Source: Flavobacteriaceae bacterium CG2_30_31_66
GTDB lineage: Bacteria; Bacteroidota; Bacteroidia; Flavobacteriales; Flavobacteriaceae
Direction: 5' to 3'
Assembly (NCBI GenBank): GCA_001873065.1
Contig: MNYM01000014.1
Location: 78,921 to 142,920, forward strand
DNA: 64,000 nt
The position numbers and the translations under genes were made by a program. Positions 18,682 to 28,704 of the stretch are shown in pieces. Each line of letters opens with the position of its first letter. Positions within the stretch are counted from its first letter, which is position 1. The notes beneath the pieces were generated by a model. The model was given only the letters and a program-made list of their open reading frames with translations, was not told the DNA's origin and did no database searches.

Positions 18682-20274
18682 ATGGAGCAAACATTTAAAA
18701 ACATTCCAAACGAGTATAAAATTGATGAGCTATTGCATCAAAACACCTATTTGGTTGACGGAGAATTAAAAGAATGGAAAGGAAAAAAATCCAACGTTTT
18801 TTCAACCATATCATCTACCAAAGAATACCAACCAACATTGTTAGGAACTGTACCTGATTTGAGCGAAGAAGTGGGTTTGGAAGCTTTAAAATCAGCAGAA
18901 AAAGCCTATGATCGCGGACAAGGTTTGTGGCCAACAATGAAAGTTGCTGACAGAATTGCAGCCATGGAAAAATTTGTTTCACAAATGAAAACCAAGCGAG
19001 AGCAAGTTGTGAAATTATTGATGTGGGAAATTGGAAAATCACTTCCAGATTCGCAAAAAGAGTTTGACAGAACGGTTGAATATATTTATGACACCATTGA
19101 AGATTATAAAAAAATGGACAGAACTTCTGCCAAGTTTGAAAAAAATTCAGGAGTTTATGCGCACATCAGACGTGGCCCTTTAGGAGTTGTTTTTTGTTTA
19201 GGCCCTTATAATTATCCTTTAAATGAAACATTTACGCTACTGATTCCGGCTTTAATTATGGGAAATACTGCCATTTTTAAACCCGCAAAACATGGTGTTT
19301 TATTGTTAGCACCTTTATTAGAAGCGTTTCAAAATAGTTTTCCAGCTGGCGTTGTAAATATTATTTTTGGTCGTGGAAGAACTTTGGCAACACCCATTAT
19401 GAAAACTGGAAAAGTAGATGTTTTGGCATTGATTGGAAATAGCAAATCTGCAAATACCATTCAGGAAAATCATCCTAATAAAAACAGATTGCGTTTGGTT
19501 TTGGGATTGGAAGCAAAAAATCCTGCCATTATTTTGCCAGATGCTGATTTAGATTTGACAATCAACGAGTGTATTATTGGTACTACTTCTTTCAATGGTC
19601 AACGTTGTACAGCTCTGAAAGTGGTCTATGTTCACGAAGCCATTGTTGATGAATTCAATAAGCGGTTTTCAGCCAAAGTCGATACGTTAAAATTTGGAAA
19701 TCCTTGGGAATCAGGTGTTCTTTTAACCCCATTACCAGAGCCCAATAAACCTGCATACATTCAAGAATTGATTGATGATGCTACAAGTAAAGGGGCAAAA
19801 ATCATCAATAAAAATGGAGGAAAAACTACTGAAAACTTTATTTTTCCAGCAGTTTTATATCCGGTTTCTAAAGAAATGCGTGTTTTTGATGAAGAACAAT
19901 TTGGACCAGTAATCCCTATTTTATCTTTCAAAGACATTCAAGAACCTTTAAATGACATGGCTGAATCTAATTACGGGCAGCAAGTCAGCGTTTTTGGAAG
20001 TGATGTAAAAACCTTAGCGCCTTTGATTGATACGTTAGTGAACTTAGTTTGTAGAGTAAATTTGAACAGTTCTTGTCAAAGAGGCCCTGACGTATATCCG
20101 TTTACAGGACGAAAAGATTCAGCAGTGGCAACTTTGAGCGTCTATGATGCTTTGCGTTCTTTTTCAATTCGAACTTTTGTAGCATCCAAAGATTCTGCTT
20201 ACAACAACAAAATTTTACAAGAATTGTTAGATACTAAATCATCAAATTTTATCAATACTGACTACATTTTATAA
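18682..20274 (+). CDS. gapN: NADP-dependent non-phosphorylating glyceraldehyde-3-phosphate dehydrogenase
   Basis: Aldehyde-dehydrogenase-superfamily enzyme oxidising glyceraldehyde 3-phosphate directly to 3-phosphoglycerate, giving NADPH without ATP. The catalytic cysteine is in [10 protein letters not shown] (near residue 309) and the general-base glutamate in [10 protein letters not shown] (near residue 276). GPYNYPLNE and [12 protein letters not shown] are the cofactor-binding parts. [18 protein letters not shown] near the end and the 530-residue length fit GapN in Bacteroidetes. A different aldehyde substrate cannot be excluded. It stands alone between terminators. Confidence 0.86.
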   Translation: MEQTFKNIPNEYKIDELLHQNTYLVDGELKEWKGKKSNVFSTISSTKEYQPTLLGTVPDLSEEVGLEALKSAEKAYDRGQGLWPTMKVADRIAAMEKFVSQMKTKREQVVKLLMWEIGKSLPDSQKEFDRTVEYIYDTIEDYKKMDRTSAKFEKNSGVYAHIRRGPLGVVFCLGPYNYPLNETFTLLIPALIMGNTAIFKPAKHGVLLLAPLLEAFQNSFPAGVVNIIFGRGRTLATPIMKTGKVDVLALIGNSKSANTIQENHPNKNRLRLVLGLEAKNPAIILPDADLDLTINECIIGTTSFNGQRCTALKVVYVHEAIVDEFNKRFSAKVDTLKFGNPWESGVLLTPLPEPNKPAYIQELIDDATSKGAKIINKNGGKTTENFIFPAVLYPVSKEMRVFDEEQFGPVIPILSFKDIQEPLNDMAESNYGQQVSVFGSDVKTLAPLIDTLVNLVCRVNLNSSCQRGPDVYPFTGRKDSAVATLSVYDALRSFSIRTFVASKDSAYNNKILQELLDTKSSNFINTDYIL

Positions 20275-20297
20275 TCAAAAACTCAAAAAATATTGTT

Positions 20298-20338
20298 AAA
20301 AACTGCTTTTTTTATAGTAAAAGGGGCAGTTTTTTTTA
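20298..20338 (+). terminator. Intrinsic terminator after gapN
   Basis: AAAACTGC and GCAGTTTT flank a loop and lead into a run of T residues. Confidence 0.8.
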
Positions 20339-20344
20339 TATTTG
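20337..20344 (+). promoter_or_regulatory. Candidate -7 promoter element for the 20368 gene
   Basis: TATATTTG fits TANNTTTG and begins at the end of the gapN terminator, 23 bases before the next ATG. No good -33 TTG was found. Confidence 0.35.
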
Positions 20345-20367
20345 TTGAAATAGTAACTGCCTAAAAT

Positions 20368-20973
20368 ATGACTTTTTTTGATAAAATAAAATGGACTTTA
20401 GGAATTTTAATGGTTTTTGCGTTGATTTTAATCACCAATTTAATAGACAAAAACAATTTTACAAGAGTTAAAGATTCTGTGGTTTCAATATACGAAGACA
20501 GACTTGTTGTGAACGATTTGATTTTTGAAATGTCTAAATTAGTGCAAGAAAAAGAAATGGGAATTGTACTTTCAAATACCCATTCTAACACAAAAAAAAA
20601 TAGCTTCATAGATGAAAAAATGAAAGATTTTATTGAAAAATATGAGGCAACAAAATTAACGGTAGAAGAACGAACTGTGTTCAATAATTTTAAAGACAAT
20701 ATTCAATCATTGTCAAAAATGGAATCTTCCGTTTTTGATAATGATTTTAAAGAAAAAGAAACCAAACTTACTCTCGTTTTTGAAATTAAGGAAAATTTGT
20801 ACGATTTAACTAAAATTCAATTAAACGAAGGAAAGAAACAAATGTCTATCAGTCAAAAAGCTATTGATACTGTTGAATTGTTTTCGCAAATTGAAATTTA
20901 TTTCCTTGTTTTTTTAGCAATAGTTGTTCAGATTATTGTCATGTATGATCCGAAAAAAGAAAAATTGAAATAA
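20368..20973 (+). CDS. Membrane protein with MCP-like four-helix-bundle domain
   Basis: A 201-residue protein with an N-terminal membrane segment (about residues 9-26, LGILMVFALILITNLI), a helical extracytoplasmic region of about 145 residues and a second membrane segment (about 174-192) followed by a short basic tail. This is the layout of the four-helix-bundle ligand-sensing domain of chemoreceptors but with no cytoplasmic signalling domain. The ligand and partner are unknown. It ends 17 bases from the convergent UspA gene. Confidence 0.7.
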   Translation: MTFFDKIKWTLGILMVFALILITNLIDKNNFTRVKDSVVSIYEDRLVVNDLIFEMSKLVQEKEMGIVLSNTHSNTKKNSFIDEKMKDFIEKYEATKLTVEERTVFNNFKDNIQSLSKMESSVFDNDFKEKETKLTLVFEIKENLYDLTKIQLNEGKKQMSISQKAIDTVELFSQIEIYFLVFLAIVVQIIVMYDPKKEKLK

Positions 20974-20989
20974 CTATTTTCCAAAAGAT

Positions 20990-21820
20990 TTAAACACGAA
21001 TTGTCAACATTGGTTTTAGCGCATTTTTGGATAAATTTTTGGTAACACTTGACGAAAATAAATGCGACAATCCACTTCTGCCATGCGTACTCAATGCAAT
21101 TAAATCAGCATTGATTTCTTGCAAAAAATTGAGAATTCCTTTTTCGATTGAAATGTCATTATAAATAGTGATGCTGTGTTTTGGTAATGTAAATTCTTCA
21201 ACAAAAGTTTTAATTTTTTCTTTTGCTTCAAAAGTACTTTCAAAATTTGAAGGTGTTATTACTTTCAATAAATGAATTTTACTATCAAAAATCGTTGCAA
21301 ATTCAATCAATTTTCTTAAAACCTCTTTTTTATCTTCATTTTTAAAACTCGACGCAAAAACAAGATTTTTAAACTTGAACTTTTCATTGTCTTTTTTAAC
21401 AACCAAAACAGGTTTTTTGGCAGTTCTCACCACTTTTTCGGTATTTGAACCAATAAAAATTTCATCAAAATTAGAATGCCCTTTTGAACCCATAACAATA
21501 AGGTCTGCGTTTATTTTTTCTGCACAAGCCAAAATTCCTTCATAAGGGTTTTGAAATCTTATAGCATGCTGTACATCTTGTGACTTAGAAAAAAATTGAT
21601 TTTTAAAATCGAAAATCCGATCTCTGATTTTTCGCAAATACAACATGCTTTCTGGAATGGTATAGCTACTTCTAGAACCCATATCTGCCATGCCTGAAGG
21701 CAATTCTATAACATGTAAAAGACACACTTTGCTACCTGATTTTTCAGCAATTTTTGCTGCCATTTTACAAGCATATTCCGACGATTTTGAAAAATCAATT
21801 GGAACTAAAATTTTATCCAT
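20990..21820 (-). CDS. Tandem universal stress protein
   Basis: A 276-residue protein with two UspA domains. Domain 1 (about 1-145) starts ILVPIDFSKSSEYACKMA and has the ATP-binding pattern MGSKGHSNFDEIFIGSNTE (near 115-133). Domain 2 (about 148-276) has the weaker STHGRSGLSHLFSSSVT. Tandem Usp proteins of this size are common in Bacteroidetes and are linked to stress or starvation; the precise role is unknown. Divergent from rimP. Confidence 0.9.
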   Translation of the reverse strand: MDKILVPIDFSKSSEYACKMAAKIAEKSGSKVCLLHVIELPSGMADMGSRSSYTIPESMLYLRKIRDRIFDFKNQFFSKSQDVQHAIRFQNPYEGILACAEKINADLIVMGSKGHSNFDEIFIGSNTEKVVRTAKKPVLVVKKDNEKFKFKNLVFASSFKNEDKKEVLRKLIEFATIFDSKIHLLKVITPSNFESTFEAKEKIKTFVEEFTLPKHSITIYNDISIEKGILNFLQEINADLIALSTHGRSGLSHLFSSSVTKNLSKNALKPMLTIRV

Positions 21821-21887
21821 AAACGGTATTTTTTTAAAAAAAGAATTGCGAATCTAAAAATACAAAAAATATTTGATTTATAATCAA

Positions 21888-21918
21888 TTTGGTAAATCAT
21901 AAACATTTACTATATTTG
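21888..21918 (+). promoter_or_regulatory. Promoter of the rimP-nusA-infB operon
   Basis: TTTG, 19 bases, then TATATTTG: an almost ideal Bacteroidetes promoter (-33 TTG, -7 TANNTTTG). Transcription would start near 21924, about 85 bases before rimP. Confidence 0.72.
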
Positions 21919-21948
21919 CACCGAAAAATAAGGGAAAACGAGAATGAA

Positions 21949-21974
21949 GGGGACTTAAAGTCTCCTTTTTTTAT
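21949..21974 (+). terminator. Leader hairpin with U-tract between promoter and rimP (possible attenuator)
   Basis: GGGGACTT and AAGTCTCC pair (one G-U) immediately before seven T residues, 36 bases upstream of rimP. It has terminator form but sits inside the operon leader, so it may attenuate an operon encoding the termination factor NusA. The UspA gene upstream is on the other strand, so the hairpin does not terminate another gene. Confidence 0.55.
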
Positions 21975-22009
21975 ATCGAAATCCGTTAATTTTTTTCAGA
22001 ATAAAGTAA

Positions 22010-22483
22010 ATGTTAAAAATGGATCAAGCCAAAGTAAAATATCTAGTTGAGGAGGCTTTAGCAGAAAATGAATCATTATTTTTGTTAAGTATTTTAGTTT
22101 CTGCAAGTAATAAAATTAGTATAGTTGTTGATGGTGATCATGGAGTTCCATTGAGTGAATGCGTTAGAATCAGTAGAAATGTAGAACACAATTTGGATAG
22201 AGAAACTGAAGATTTTTCATTAGAAGTTTCTACACCTGACATTTCAAAACCCATAAAATTAAAAAGACAGTATCTAAAAAACGTCGATAGGATTCTTAAT
22301 GTAACCACAACTGCTGATGAGGAAATTGAAGGAACTTTAAAAGATGTTACCGATGAAAATATTGTTTTAGTGTGGAGCGCAAGAGTGCCAAAACTAGAAG
22401 GTAAAGGAAAAATGACTGTTGAAAAAACAGCAAATATATTGTACAAAGATATTAAAGAAGCAAAAGTGAAGATTGTATTTTAA
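22010..22483 (+). CDS. rimP: Ribosome maturation factor RimP
   Basis: A 157-residue protein of the 30S-maturation family. It has the N-terminal RimP domain (ISIVVDGDHGVPLSECVRIS near residues 35-55), the linking FSLEVSTPDISKPIK and a C-terminal SH3-like domain. It lies 12 bases before nusA in the conserved rimP-nusA-infB order. An ATG three codons downstream (22019) is an alternative start. Confidence 0.93.
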   Translation: MLKMDQAKVKYLVEEALAENESLFLLSILVSASNKISIVVDGDHGVPLSECVRISRNVEHNLDRETEDFSLEVSTPDISKPIKLKRQYLKNVDRILNVTTTADEEIEGTLKDVTDENIVLVWSARVPKLEGKGKMTVEKTANILYKDIKEAKVKIVF

Positions 22484-22495
22484 GAAAATTAGGTA

Positions 22496-23749
22496 ATGGA
22501 AAATATAGCGTTAATTGAATCGTTTTCTGAATTTAAAGATAACAAAAGTATAGACAGAGTAACATTGATGTCTATTTTAGAAGAAGTTTTTAGAGCAGCT
22601 TTGAAAAGAAAGTTTGGGTCTGATGATAATTTTGATATTATTATCAATCCTGATAAGGGAGATTTAGAAATTTGGAGAAATAGAGTAGTAGTAGCAGACG
22701 GCTTTTCTGAAGACGATAATGAAGAAATCGAACTAAGTGAAGCAAGAAAAATCGAACCCGATTTTGAAATTGGTGAAGACGTTTCTGAAGAGGTAAAACT
22801 GATTGATTTAGGTAGAAGAGCCATTTTAGCTTTGCGTCAAAACTTAATTTCGAAAATTTACGAACACGATAGCACCAATATTTTTAAACAATTTAAAGAT
22901 TTAGAAGGCGAATTATACACTGCTGAAGTGCATCACATTCGTCACAATGCAATTATTTTATTAGATGATGATGGTAACGAAATTGTATTGCCAAAAAGCG
23001 AGCAAATTCGTTCAGATTTCTTTAGAAAAGGAGATTCTGTTAGAGGAGTTGTAAAATCAGTTGAGTTAAGAGGAAATAAACCTTCAATTATTTTATCAAG
23101 AACTTCACCATTATTTTTAACTAAATTATTTGAACAAGAAATTCCGGAAGTTTTTGATGGATTAATTACTGTTGAAGGTGTTGCAAGAATTCCTGGCGAA
23201 AAGGCAAAAGTAGCTGTTGATTCTTATGATGATAGAATAGATCCTGTTGGCGCTTGTGTGGGTGTGAAAGGCTCTAGAATCCATGGAATTGTTCGCGAAT
23301 TAGGAAACGAAAATATCGATGTCATCAACTATACCAAAAATGAACAGTTATACATAGCTAGAGCTTTGAGTCCTGCAAAGGTGACTTCAATGGAAATAGT
23401 ATTGTATGAATCTGAAAAAAATGGAAAAAAAGGACGTGTAAAAGTGCTTTTGAAACCAGAAGAAGTCTCAAAAGCTATTGGAAAAGGTGGTGTAAATATT
23501 CGTCTTGCCAGTGAATTAACAGGTTATGAAATTGATGTTCAAAGAGAAGGTGTTGAAGAAGATGTTGAATTAACAGAGTTTGTTGATGAAATTGAAGGAT
23601 GGATAATCCAAGAATTAAAAAGTATTGGATTGGATACTGCAAGAAGTGTTTTAGAAACTTCAGTAGCCGAATTGGTAAAAAGAACTGATTTAGAAGAGGA
23701 AACAATCATAGATGTTCAACGAATTTTGAAAGAAGAATTCGAAGATTAA
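22496..23749 (+). CDS. nusA: Transcription termination/antitermination factor NusA
   Basis: RNA-polymerase-associated pausing and termination factor. The N-terminal polymerase-binding domain (about 1-130) is followed by an S1 domain (about 135-200, with LPKSEQIRSDFFRKGDSVRG), then KH1 (DPVGACVGVKGSRIHGIVRELG, about 248-270) and KH2 (VSKAIGKGGVNIRLASELTG, about 322-342). It ends at 417 residues without the acidic repeats of E. coli NusA, as usual in Bacteroidetes. Confidence 0.95.
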   Translation: MENIALIESFSEFKDNKSIDRVTLMSILEEVFRAALKRKFGSDDNFDIIINPDKGDLEIWRNRVVVADGFSEDDNEEIELSEARKIEPDFEIGEDVSEEVKLIDLGRRAILALRQNLISKIYEHDSTNIFKQFKDLEGELYTAEVHHIRHNAIILLDDDGNEIVLPKSEQIRSDFFRKGDSVRGVVKSVELRGNKPSIILSRTSPLFLTKLFEQEIPEVFDGLITVEGVARIPGEKAKVAVDSYDDRIDPVGACVGVKGSRIHGIVRELGNENIDVINYTKNEQLYIARALSPAKVTSMEIVLYESEKNGKKGRVKVLLKPEEVSKAIGKGGVNIRLASELTGYEIDVQREGVEEDVELTEFVDEIEGWIIQELKSIGLDTARSVLETSVAELVKRTDLEEETIIDVQRILKEEFED

Positions 23750-23811
23750 TCTAAAAATATATGCTAACTAAAAGCATATTTTTGCAAATATTAAAGGTTA
23801 AAAAAAAATAT

Positions 23812-26685
23812 ATGTCTGTAGACAAAACAATGAGGCTTAATAGCGTTTTAAGAGAATTAAATATTTCTCTTGATAGAGCTGTAGAATTTTTAGGTAAACA
23901 TGGTCATGAAATCGAAGCTAGACCAACTACTAAAATCTCACAGGAAACCTATCAAGTGCTCCTTGATGGCTTTGAAACAGATGCTAGCAAAAAAGCAGCA
24001 TCCAAAGAAGTTGGTGAAGAAAAACGCAAAGAGAAAGAAGCAATTCGTCTTGAATTTGAAGCAAAACAAGAAAAGAAAAGAGTTGAAGAAGCCAAGAAAG
24101 AAGAAGAAGTTTTAAAAGCAAGGGCAGATAGGTTTGAGTTTAAAACAGTTGGCAAAATTGACCTAAATAAATTTTCCAAAAAGCCAGCAATCAACACTGA
24201 AGTTGCAGAAGAAAAAGTGGAAGTTTCAAAAGAAATTATTGAAACGAAACAAGACACAATCGAAACAAAACAACAAGTTATAGAAGCAAAAAAAGAAGTT
24301 GTTGAAGTAACAAATAAAGTTTTTGAGCTAAAAAAAGAAGTTGTAGAGGCGAAAAAAGAACAATTTGTAAAAGAAGTAAAAAAACCAGAACAACCAATTG
24401 ATGAAGCTTTAAGACAAGTTAAAGTTCAAGAAAAAGCTCCTCAAGCTATTGAAAAACCAATTGAAATTACCGCTGAAAATGCAGAAGCAATTGTAACCCA
24501 ATATAAAAAATTAGATGGTCCTAAAATAACAGGACAAACTATTGATTTAAAGCAGTTTGAAAGACCTAAAAAGAAAAAGCCAGAGGTAAAAAAAGAAACA
24601 CCTGCTGATGCAAGAAAAAAACGAAAACGCATCACAAAACCAGGAACTACTGCACCTAATTCAAGAACACCACACGAAAATACCAGCAGACCAAATCAAG
24701 CTGGTCAAAGAGGTCAAGGAAATAGCAGGCCACCAAGTCCTTTTAGACCAAGAGTCACGCAGACTCCAATTAAAAAAGAAGAGCCTACAGAAGCTGACAT
24801 CCAAAAGCAAGTAAGAGAAACTTTAGAAAAACTTCAAGGAAAATCTTCAAGAGGTAAAGGAGCAAAATATCGAAGAAATAAACGTGATGCGCATAGAGAA
24901 CAATCAGAAGCAGAACAAGAAGCCCAAGCACTTGATAGCAAAATTCTGAAAGTTACTGAATTTGTAACGGTTAATGAAGTTGCAACAATGATGGATGTTC
25001 CTGTAACTCAAATCATTTCCGCATGTATGTCACTCGGAATGATGGTGACCATGAATCAACGTTTAGATGCCGAAACATTGGTCATTGTAGCTGAAGAATT
25101 TGATCATAAAGTAGAATTCGTTGGCGCAGCTGTTGAAGAATCAATAGAAACAGTCAAAGACAACCCTGAAGATTTAATTACTCGTGCACCAATTATTACA
25201 GTAATGGGGCACGTAGATCATGGAAAAACTTCTTTGTTGGACTTCATCAGAAAAGCGAACGTAATTGACGGCGAAAGTGGTGGGATTACGCAACACATTG
25301 GAGCGTATGCAGTGAAAGTAGGTGATCAAAAAATAGCATTTTTAGATACACCTGGTCACGAAGCATTTACAGCAATGCGTGCTCGTGGTGCGCAAATTAC
25401 GGATTTAGTTATTATTGTTGTTGCTGCAGATGATGACGTAATGCCTCAAACCAAAGAAGCAATTTCTCACGCACAAGCTGCTGGAGTTCCTATTATTTTT
25501 GCAATCAACAAGATTGACAAACCAAATGCAAATCCTGATAATGTAAAAACACAATTATCTGCCATGAATTTGTTAATTGAAGAATGGGGTGGAAAAATTC
25601 AATCTCAAGATATTTCAGCAAAAACAGGACAAGGTATTGAGGATTTACTCGAAAAAGTATTGCTAGAAGCTGAGGTTCTAGAACTCAAAGCAAATCCAAA
25701 TAAAAATGCAACAGGAACAGTTGTAGAAGCACAATTAGACAAAGGTCGTGGATACGTAACCACCATTTTAGTACAAGCAGGAACTTTAAAAATTGGCGAT
25801 TATTTATTGGCTGGAAAAAACAGTGGAAAAGTAAAAGCCATGTTTGATGATAAAGGATTGAAATTGAAAACAGCTGGACCATCAACCCCAGTTTCAGTTT
25901 TAGGATTGGATGGCGCACCACAAGCAGGTGATAAATTTGTGGTTTTTGATGACGAGCGTGAAGCAAAACAAATTGCCGCAAAAAGATCACAATTGCAAAG
26001 AGAACAATCCGTAAGAACTCAAAAAACATTAACACTTGCCGAAATTGGACGAAGAATTGCTTTGGGAGAATTCAAAGAGTTAAATATTATTTTGAAAGGA
26101 GATGTAGATGGTTCTGTTGAAGCATTAGCAGATTCATTCCAAAAATTATCAACAGAAGAAATTCAAATCAATATTTTGCACAAAGGTGTTGGAGCCATTA
26201 CCGAGAGTGATGTATTATTAGCTACCGCTTCTGACGCAATTATTGTAGGATTCAACGTTCGTCCGCAAGGAAATGCAAGAATGATTGCAGATAGAGAAGA
26301 AGTCGATATTAGAACATATTCAATTATTTATGACGCAATCAACGACTTGAAAGATGCAATGGAAGGAATGCTTTCACCAGAAATGAAAGAAGAGATTACT
26401 GGTAATGTTGAAATCAGAGAAGTTTATAAAATTTCAAAAATTGGAAATATTGCTGGATGTATGGTAATGTCAGGAAAAATATTCAGAGATTCAAAAATAA
26501 GAATCATCAGACATGGAATTGTTTTACATGACGGATACTTATCATCATTAAAACGATTCAAAGATGATGTGAAAGAAGTTGCAAAAGGCTATGATTGTGG
26601 TTTACAAATTAAAAACTACAACGATATTGAAGAAGGTGATGTACTAGAAGCTTATAAAGAATTTGCTGTTAAAAAGAAACTTTAA
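23812..26685 (+). CDS. infB: Translation initiation factor IF-2
   Basis: GTPase that delivers initiator tRNA. The start at 23812 (MSVDKTMRLNSVLREL) is preferred over the ATG at 23761 because it directly precedes the conserved IF2_N domain. A Lys/Glu-rich, coiled, low-complexity linker spans about residues 65-370. The G domain starts with GHVDHGKTS (near residue 467), followed by DTPGHEAF and NKIDKP. Domains II-IV complete 957 residues. The operon ends here at a strong terminator. Confidence 0.95.
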   Translation: MSVDKTMRLNSVLRELNISLDRAVEFLGKHGHEIEARPTTKISQETYQVLLDGFETDASKKAASKEVGEEKRKEKEAIRLEFEAKQEKKRVEEAKKEEEVLKARADRFEFKTVGKIDLNKFSKKPAINTEVAEEKVEVSKEIIETKQDTIETKQQVIEAKKEVVEVTNKVFELKKEVVEAKKEQFVKEVKKPEQPIDEALRQVKVQEKAPQAIEKPIEITAENAEAIVTQYKKLDGPKITGQTIDLKQFERPKKKKPEVKKETPADARKKRKRITKPGTTAPNSRTPHENTSRPNQAGQRGQGNSRPPSPFRPRVTQTPIKKEEPTEADIQKQVRETLEKLQGKSSRGKGAKYRRNKRDAHREQSEAEQEAQALDSKILKVTEFVTVNEVATMMDVPVTQIISACMSLGMMVTMNQRLDAETLVIVAEEFDHKVEFVGAAVEESIETVKDNPEDLITRAPIITVMGHVDHGKTSLLDFIRKANVIDGESGGITQHIGAYAVKVGDQKIAFLDTPGHEAFTAMRARGAQITDLVIIVVAADDDVMPQTKEAISHAQAAGVPIIFAINKIDKPNANPDNVKTQLSAMNLLIEEWGGKIQSQDISAKTGQGIEDLLEKVLLEAEVLELKANPNKNATGTVVEAQLDKGRGYVTTILVQAGTLKIGDYLLAGKNSGKVKAMFDDKGLKLKTAGPSTPVSVLGLDGAPQAGDKFVVFDDEREAKQIAAKRSQLQREQSVRTQKTLTLAEIGRRIALGEFKELNIILKGDVDGSVEALADSFQKLSTEEIQINILHKGVGAITESDVLLATASDAIIVGFNVRPQGNARMIADREEVDIRTYSIIYDAINDLKDAMEGMLSPEMKEEITGNVEIREVYKISKIGNIAGCMVMSGKIFRDSKIRIIRHGIVLHDGYLSSLKRFKDDVKEVAKGYDCGLQIKNYNDIEEGDVLEAYKEFAVKKKL

Positions 26686-26694
26686 TATTCCCAA

Positions 26695-26730
26695 GAAAAA
26701 AAGCCGAATTTATTAGATTTCGGCTTTTTT
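26695..26730. terminator. Bidirectional terminator between infB and the SPOR gene
   Basis: AAAAAAGCCGAA and TTTCGGCTTTTTT form an inverted repeat with T-runs on both strands, placed between convergent genes. Confidence 0.9.
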
Positions 26731-26752
26731 AGTTTTACAATTAGATTTACAA

Positions 26753-27121
26753 TTATTTTCCAAGAGAAATCACAATCAGTCCTGAAAATTGATTTGAGAA
26801 ATTCATCAATGCTTTATCGGCCTCTAATTTTGTTTTATAGTTTCCAACTTGAACTTTCCAATAAGGCTGATCATAAGTTAATTTTGTATATACATCAGGA
26901 TATGCTGATGAAAACCTGTTTAAAGAGTTTCTTGCGTTGTCTTCTTCACCATAAAAAATTTGAATACGATAACCAAAACCAACATCCTTATTAAATGCCC
27001 TTTTTTTTGCGATTAAATTCTTAACTTGCGAGCTAATATTTGTGTTGTTTTGAGCAGAAATATTGCTCAATCCTAGTACCATAAATAATGCAAAAAAATA
27101 ATAAAAATGAATGCTTTTCAT
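26753..27121 (-). CDS. Secreted SPOR-domain protein
   Basis: A 122-residue protein with a signal peptide (MKSIHFYYFFALFMVLGLSN, cleavage after SAQ) and a C-terminal SPOR-like domain (GYRIQIFYGEEDNARNSLNR ... YWKVQVGNYKTKLEAD), which binds denuded septal peptidoglycan. The start at 27121 is chosen over an upstream alternative at 27151 because the signal peptide begins there. A cell-envelope or division role is inferred from the domain. Confidence 0.82.
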   Translation of the reverse strand: MKSIHFYYFFALFMVLGLSNISAQNNTNISSQVKNLIAKKRAFNKDVGFGYRIQIFYGEEDNARNSLNRFSSAYPDVYTKLTYDQPYWKVQVGNYKTKLEADKALMNFSNQFSGLIVISLGK

Positions 27122-27244
27122 ATTAGAATGTTTGCGCAAAAGTACTAACAACTCACCAAAAAATATCTTAATAAAATATTATTTAGAATTATTATAAATT
27201 AATGTTTAGATTCTATTCCTTTTTTAAAATTTGTCAATAAGTAC

Positions 27245-27252
27245 TACTTTTG
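27245..27252 (+). promoter_or_regulatory. Candidate -7 promoter element for the act-cox cluster
   Basis: TACTTTTG fits TANNTTTG, 64 bases before actA. The nearest TTG (27231) is too close for a good -33. Confidence 0.4.
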
Positions 27253-27315
27253 TGCATCTGATTAAAAAATAGTTTTTAAGCAAATCATACACGATACTAA
27301 AAATAGTCTGTAAAT

Positions 27316-28626
27316 ATGAAAAGTGTAGCATTACACAGTAATCGAACCCTAATTTTTCTTAAGAGTTTTACAATTATTCTGTTTTTCGCATTTAGCATCA
27401 CCTCTTATTCGCAAGAGGTTGATGAAGCACGCCAAAAAGAAGGTAAAAATCTTTTCAAATCTCAATGTGCGTCTTGTCACAAATTAGAAAAAAAATTGGT
27501 AGGGCCTGCTTTGGCAAATGTTGAAGCAAGAAGAAGTAATGAATGGTTGCATAAATGGATCAAAAATAATGCGGAACTGAGAGCTTCAGGAGATAAAGAT
27601 GCCATTGCGATTTATGAGGAATATAATGGCGCTGCTATGTCTGCTTTTCCTCAGTTGACAGATCAAAATATTGATGATATTTTATATTATACAACAGTTG
27701 GAGATCCAAAAGCTGCAGTTGCTGCAGTAGCTGAAAATACTACCATTGTTGCTGGCGGAACAAATTCACCAGCTCCAAGTTGGTTAATTTATATTCTTGC
27801 GGCAGCAATAGTTGTAGCATTCTTGATGATTGCAAGCTTATTAAAACAAGTAAACGAATTAAAAGGGAACAAAGCGCCAAAATCTACTACCAACATTAAA
27901 AGAGATTTAAAAGAACTTTGGTTGGGAATAGCACAAAATACGTTCTTGAAATTTACTTCTGTGATTTTTTTATTATTAATCTCAGCTTATATATTTTTCG
28001 GAAGTTTATATAAAGTTGGGGTAGATCAAGGATATTCACCTTTGCAACCAATCGCATTTTCACATAAAATTCACTCTGGAGATAATAAAATAGATTGTCA
28101 ATATTGTCATTCATCAGCAAAGCACAGTAAACATTCTGGAATTCCATCCGTAAATGTTTGTATGAATTGTCATAAAAATATTGCAGAAGTTGCTGAGGGA
28201 ACTGTGGTAGAATGGGATGGAGAAACTTATGGAAAAGCGGAACTAGATAAAGAAATCGCAAAAATTTATACCGCAGCTGGTTGGGATGTTGAAAATTTAA
28301 AATATACAGGTGATACAAAACCAATCAAGTGGATACGTATTCACAACCTACCTGATTTTGCGTACTTTAACCACTCTCAACACGTAACTGTTGGTAAAAT
28401 TGAATGTCAAAAGTGTCACGGTTCTGTTGAAGAAATGGATGAAATGTATCAATTTTCTCCCCTAACAATGGGATGGTGTATCAACTGTCACAGAGAAACA
28501 AAGGTTGATTTAAAAGGGACAGAGTATTACGACAAAATTCACAAGGAATTGGCAAATAAATATAATGTTGAACAAGTTACCATTGCTCAACTTGGAGGTT
28601 TAGAGTGTGGAAAATGTCATTATTAA
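27316..28626 (+). CDS. actA: Alternative complex III, multihaem cytochrome c subunit ActA with fused N-terminal cytochrome c
   Basis: A 436-residue exported protein. The N-terminal hydrophobic segment is a signal or anchor. Six CxxCH haem motifs are visible: CASCH (near residue 52) in an N-terminal mono-haem domain, then after a membrane segment (about 155-176) and another (about 213-233) CQYCH, CMNCH, CQKCH, CINCH and CGKCH. The last five are the pentahaem ActA core; the first is an extra cytochrome c domain of the type seen in Bacteroidetes. It carries electrons from the quinol site towards cytochrome oxidase. First gene of the cluster. Confidence 0.9.
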   Translation: MKSVALHSNRTLIFLKSFTIILFFAFSITSYSQEVDEARQKEGKNLFKSQCASCHKLEKKLVGPALANVEARRSNEWLHKWIKNNAELRASGDKDAIAIYEEYNGAAMSAFPQLTDQNIDDILYYTTVGDPKAAVAAVAENTTIVAGGTNSPAPSWLIYILAAAIVVAFLMIASLLKQVNELKGNKAPKSTTNIKRDLKELWLGIAQNTFLKFTSVIFLLLISAYIFFGSLYKVGVDQGYSPLQPIAFSHKIHSGDNKIDCQYCHSSAKHSKHSGIPSVNVCMNCHKNIAEVAEGTVVEWDGETYGKAELDKEIAKIYTAAGWDVENLKYTGDTKPIKWIRIHNLPDFAYFNHSQHVTVGKIECQKCHGSVEEMDEMYQFSPLTMGWCINCHRETKVDLKGTEYYDKIHKELANKYNVEQVTIAQLGGLECGKCHY

Positions 28627-28704
28627 ATAATAAATAAAAAATTAATTTTTAGTCGTTAGTTTTTAAACTATGAATAAAAATGAAAAACTAATAAATATAA
28701 ATAA

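Noticed and set aside
22138..22446. Minus-strand frame of about 100 codons within rimP
   Set aside because: It is antisense to a conserved gene and has no protein-like motif.
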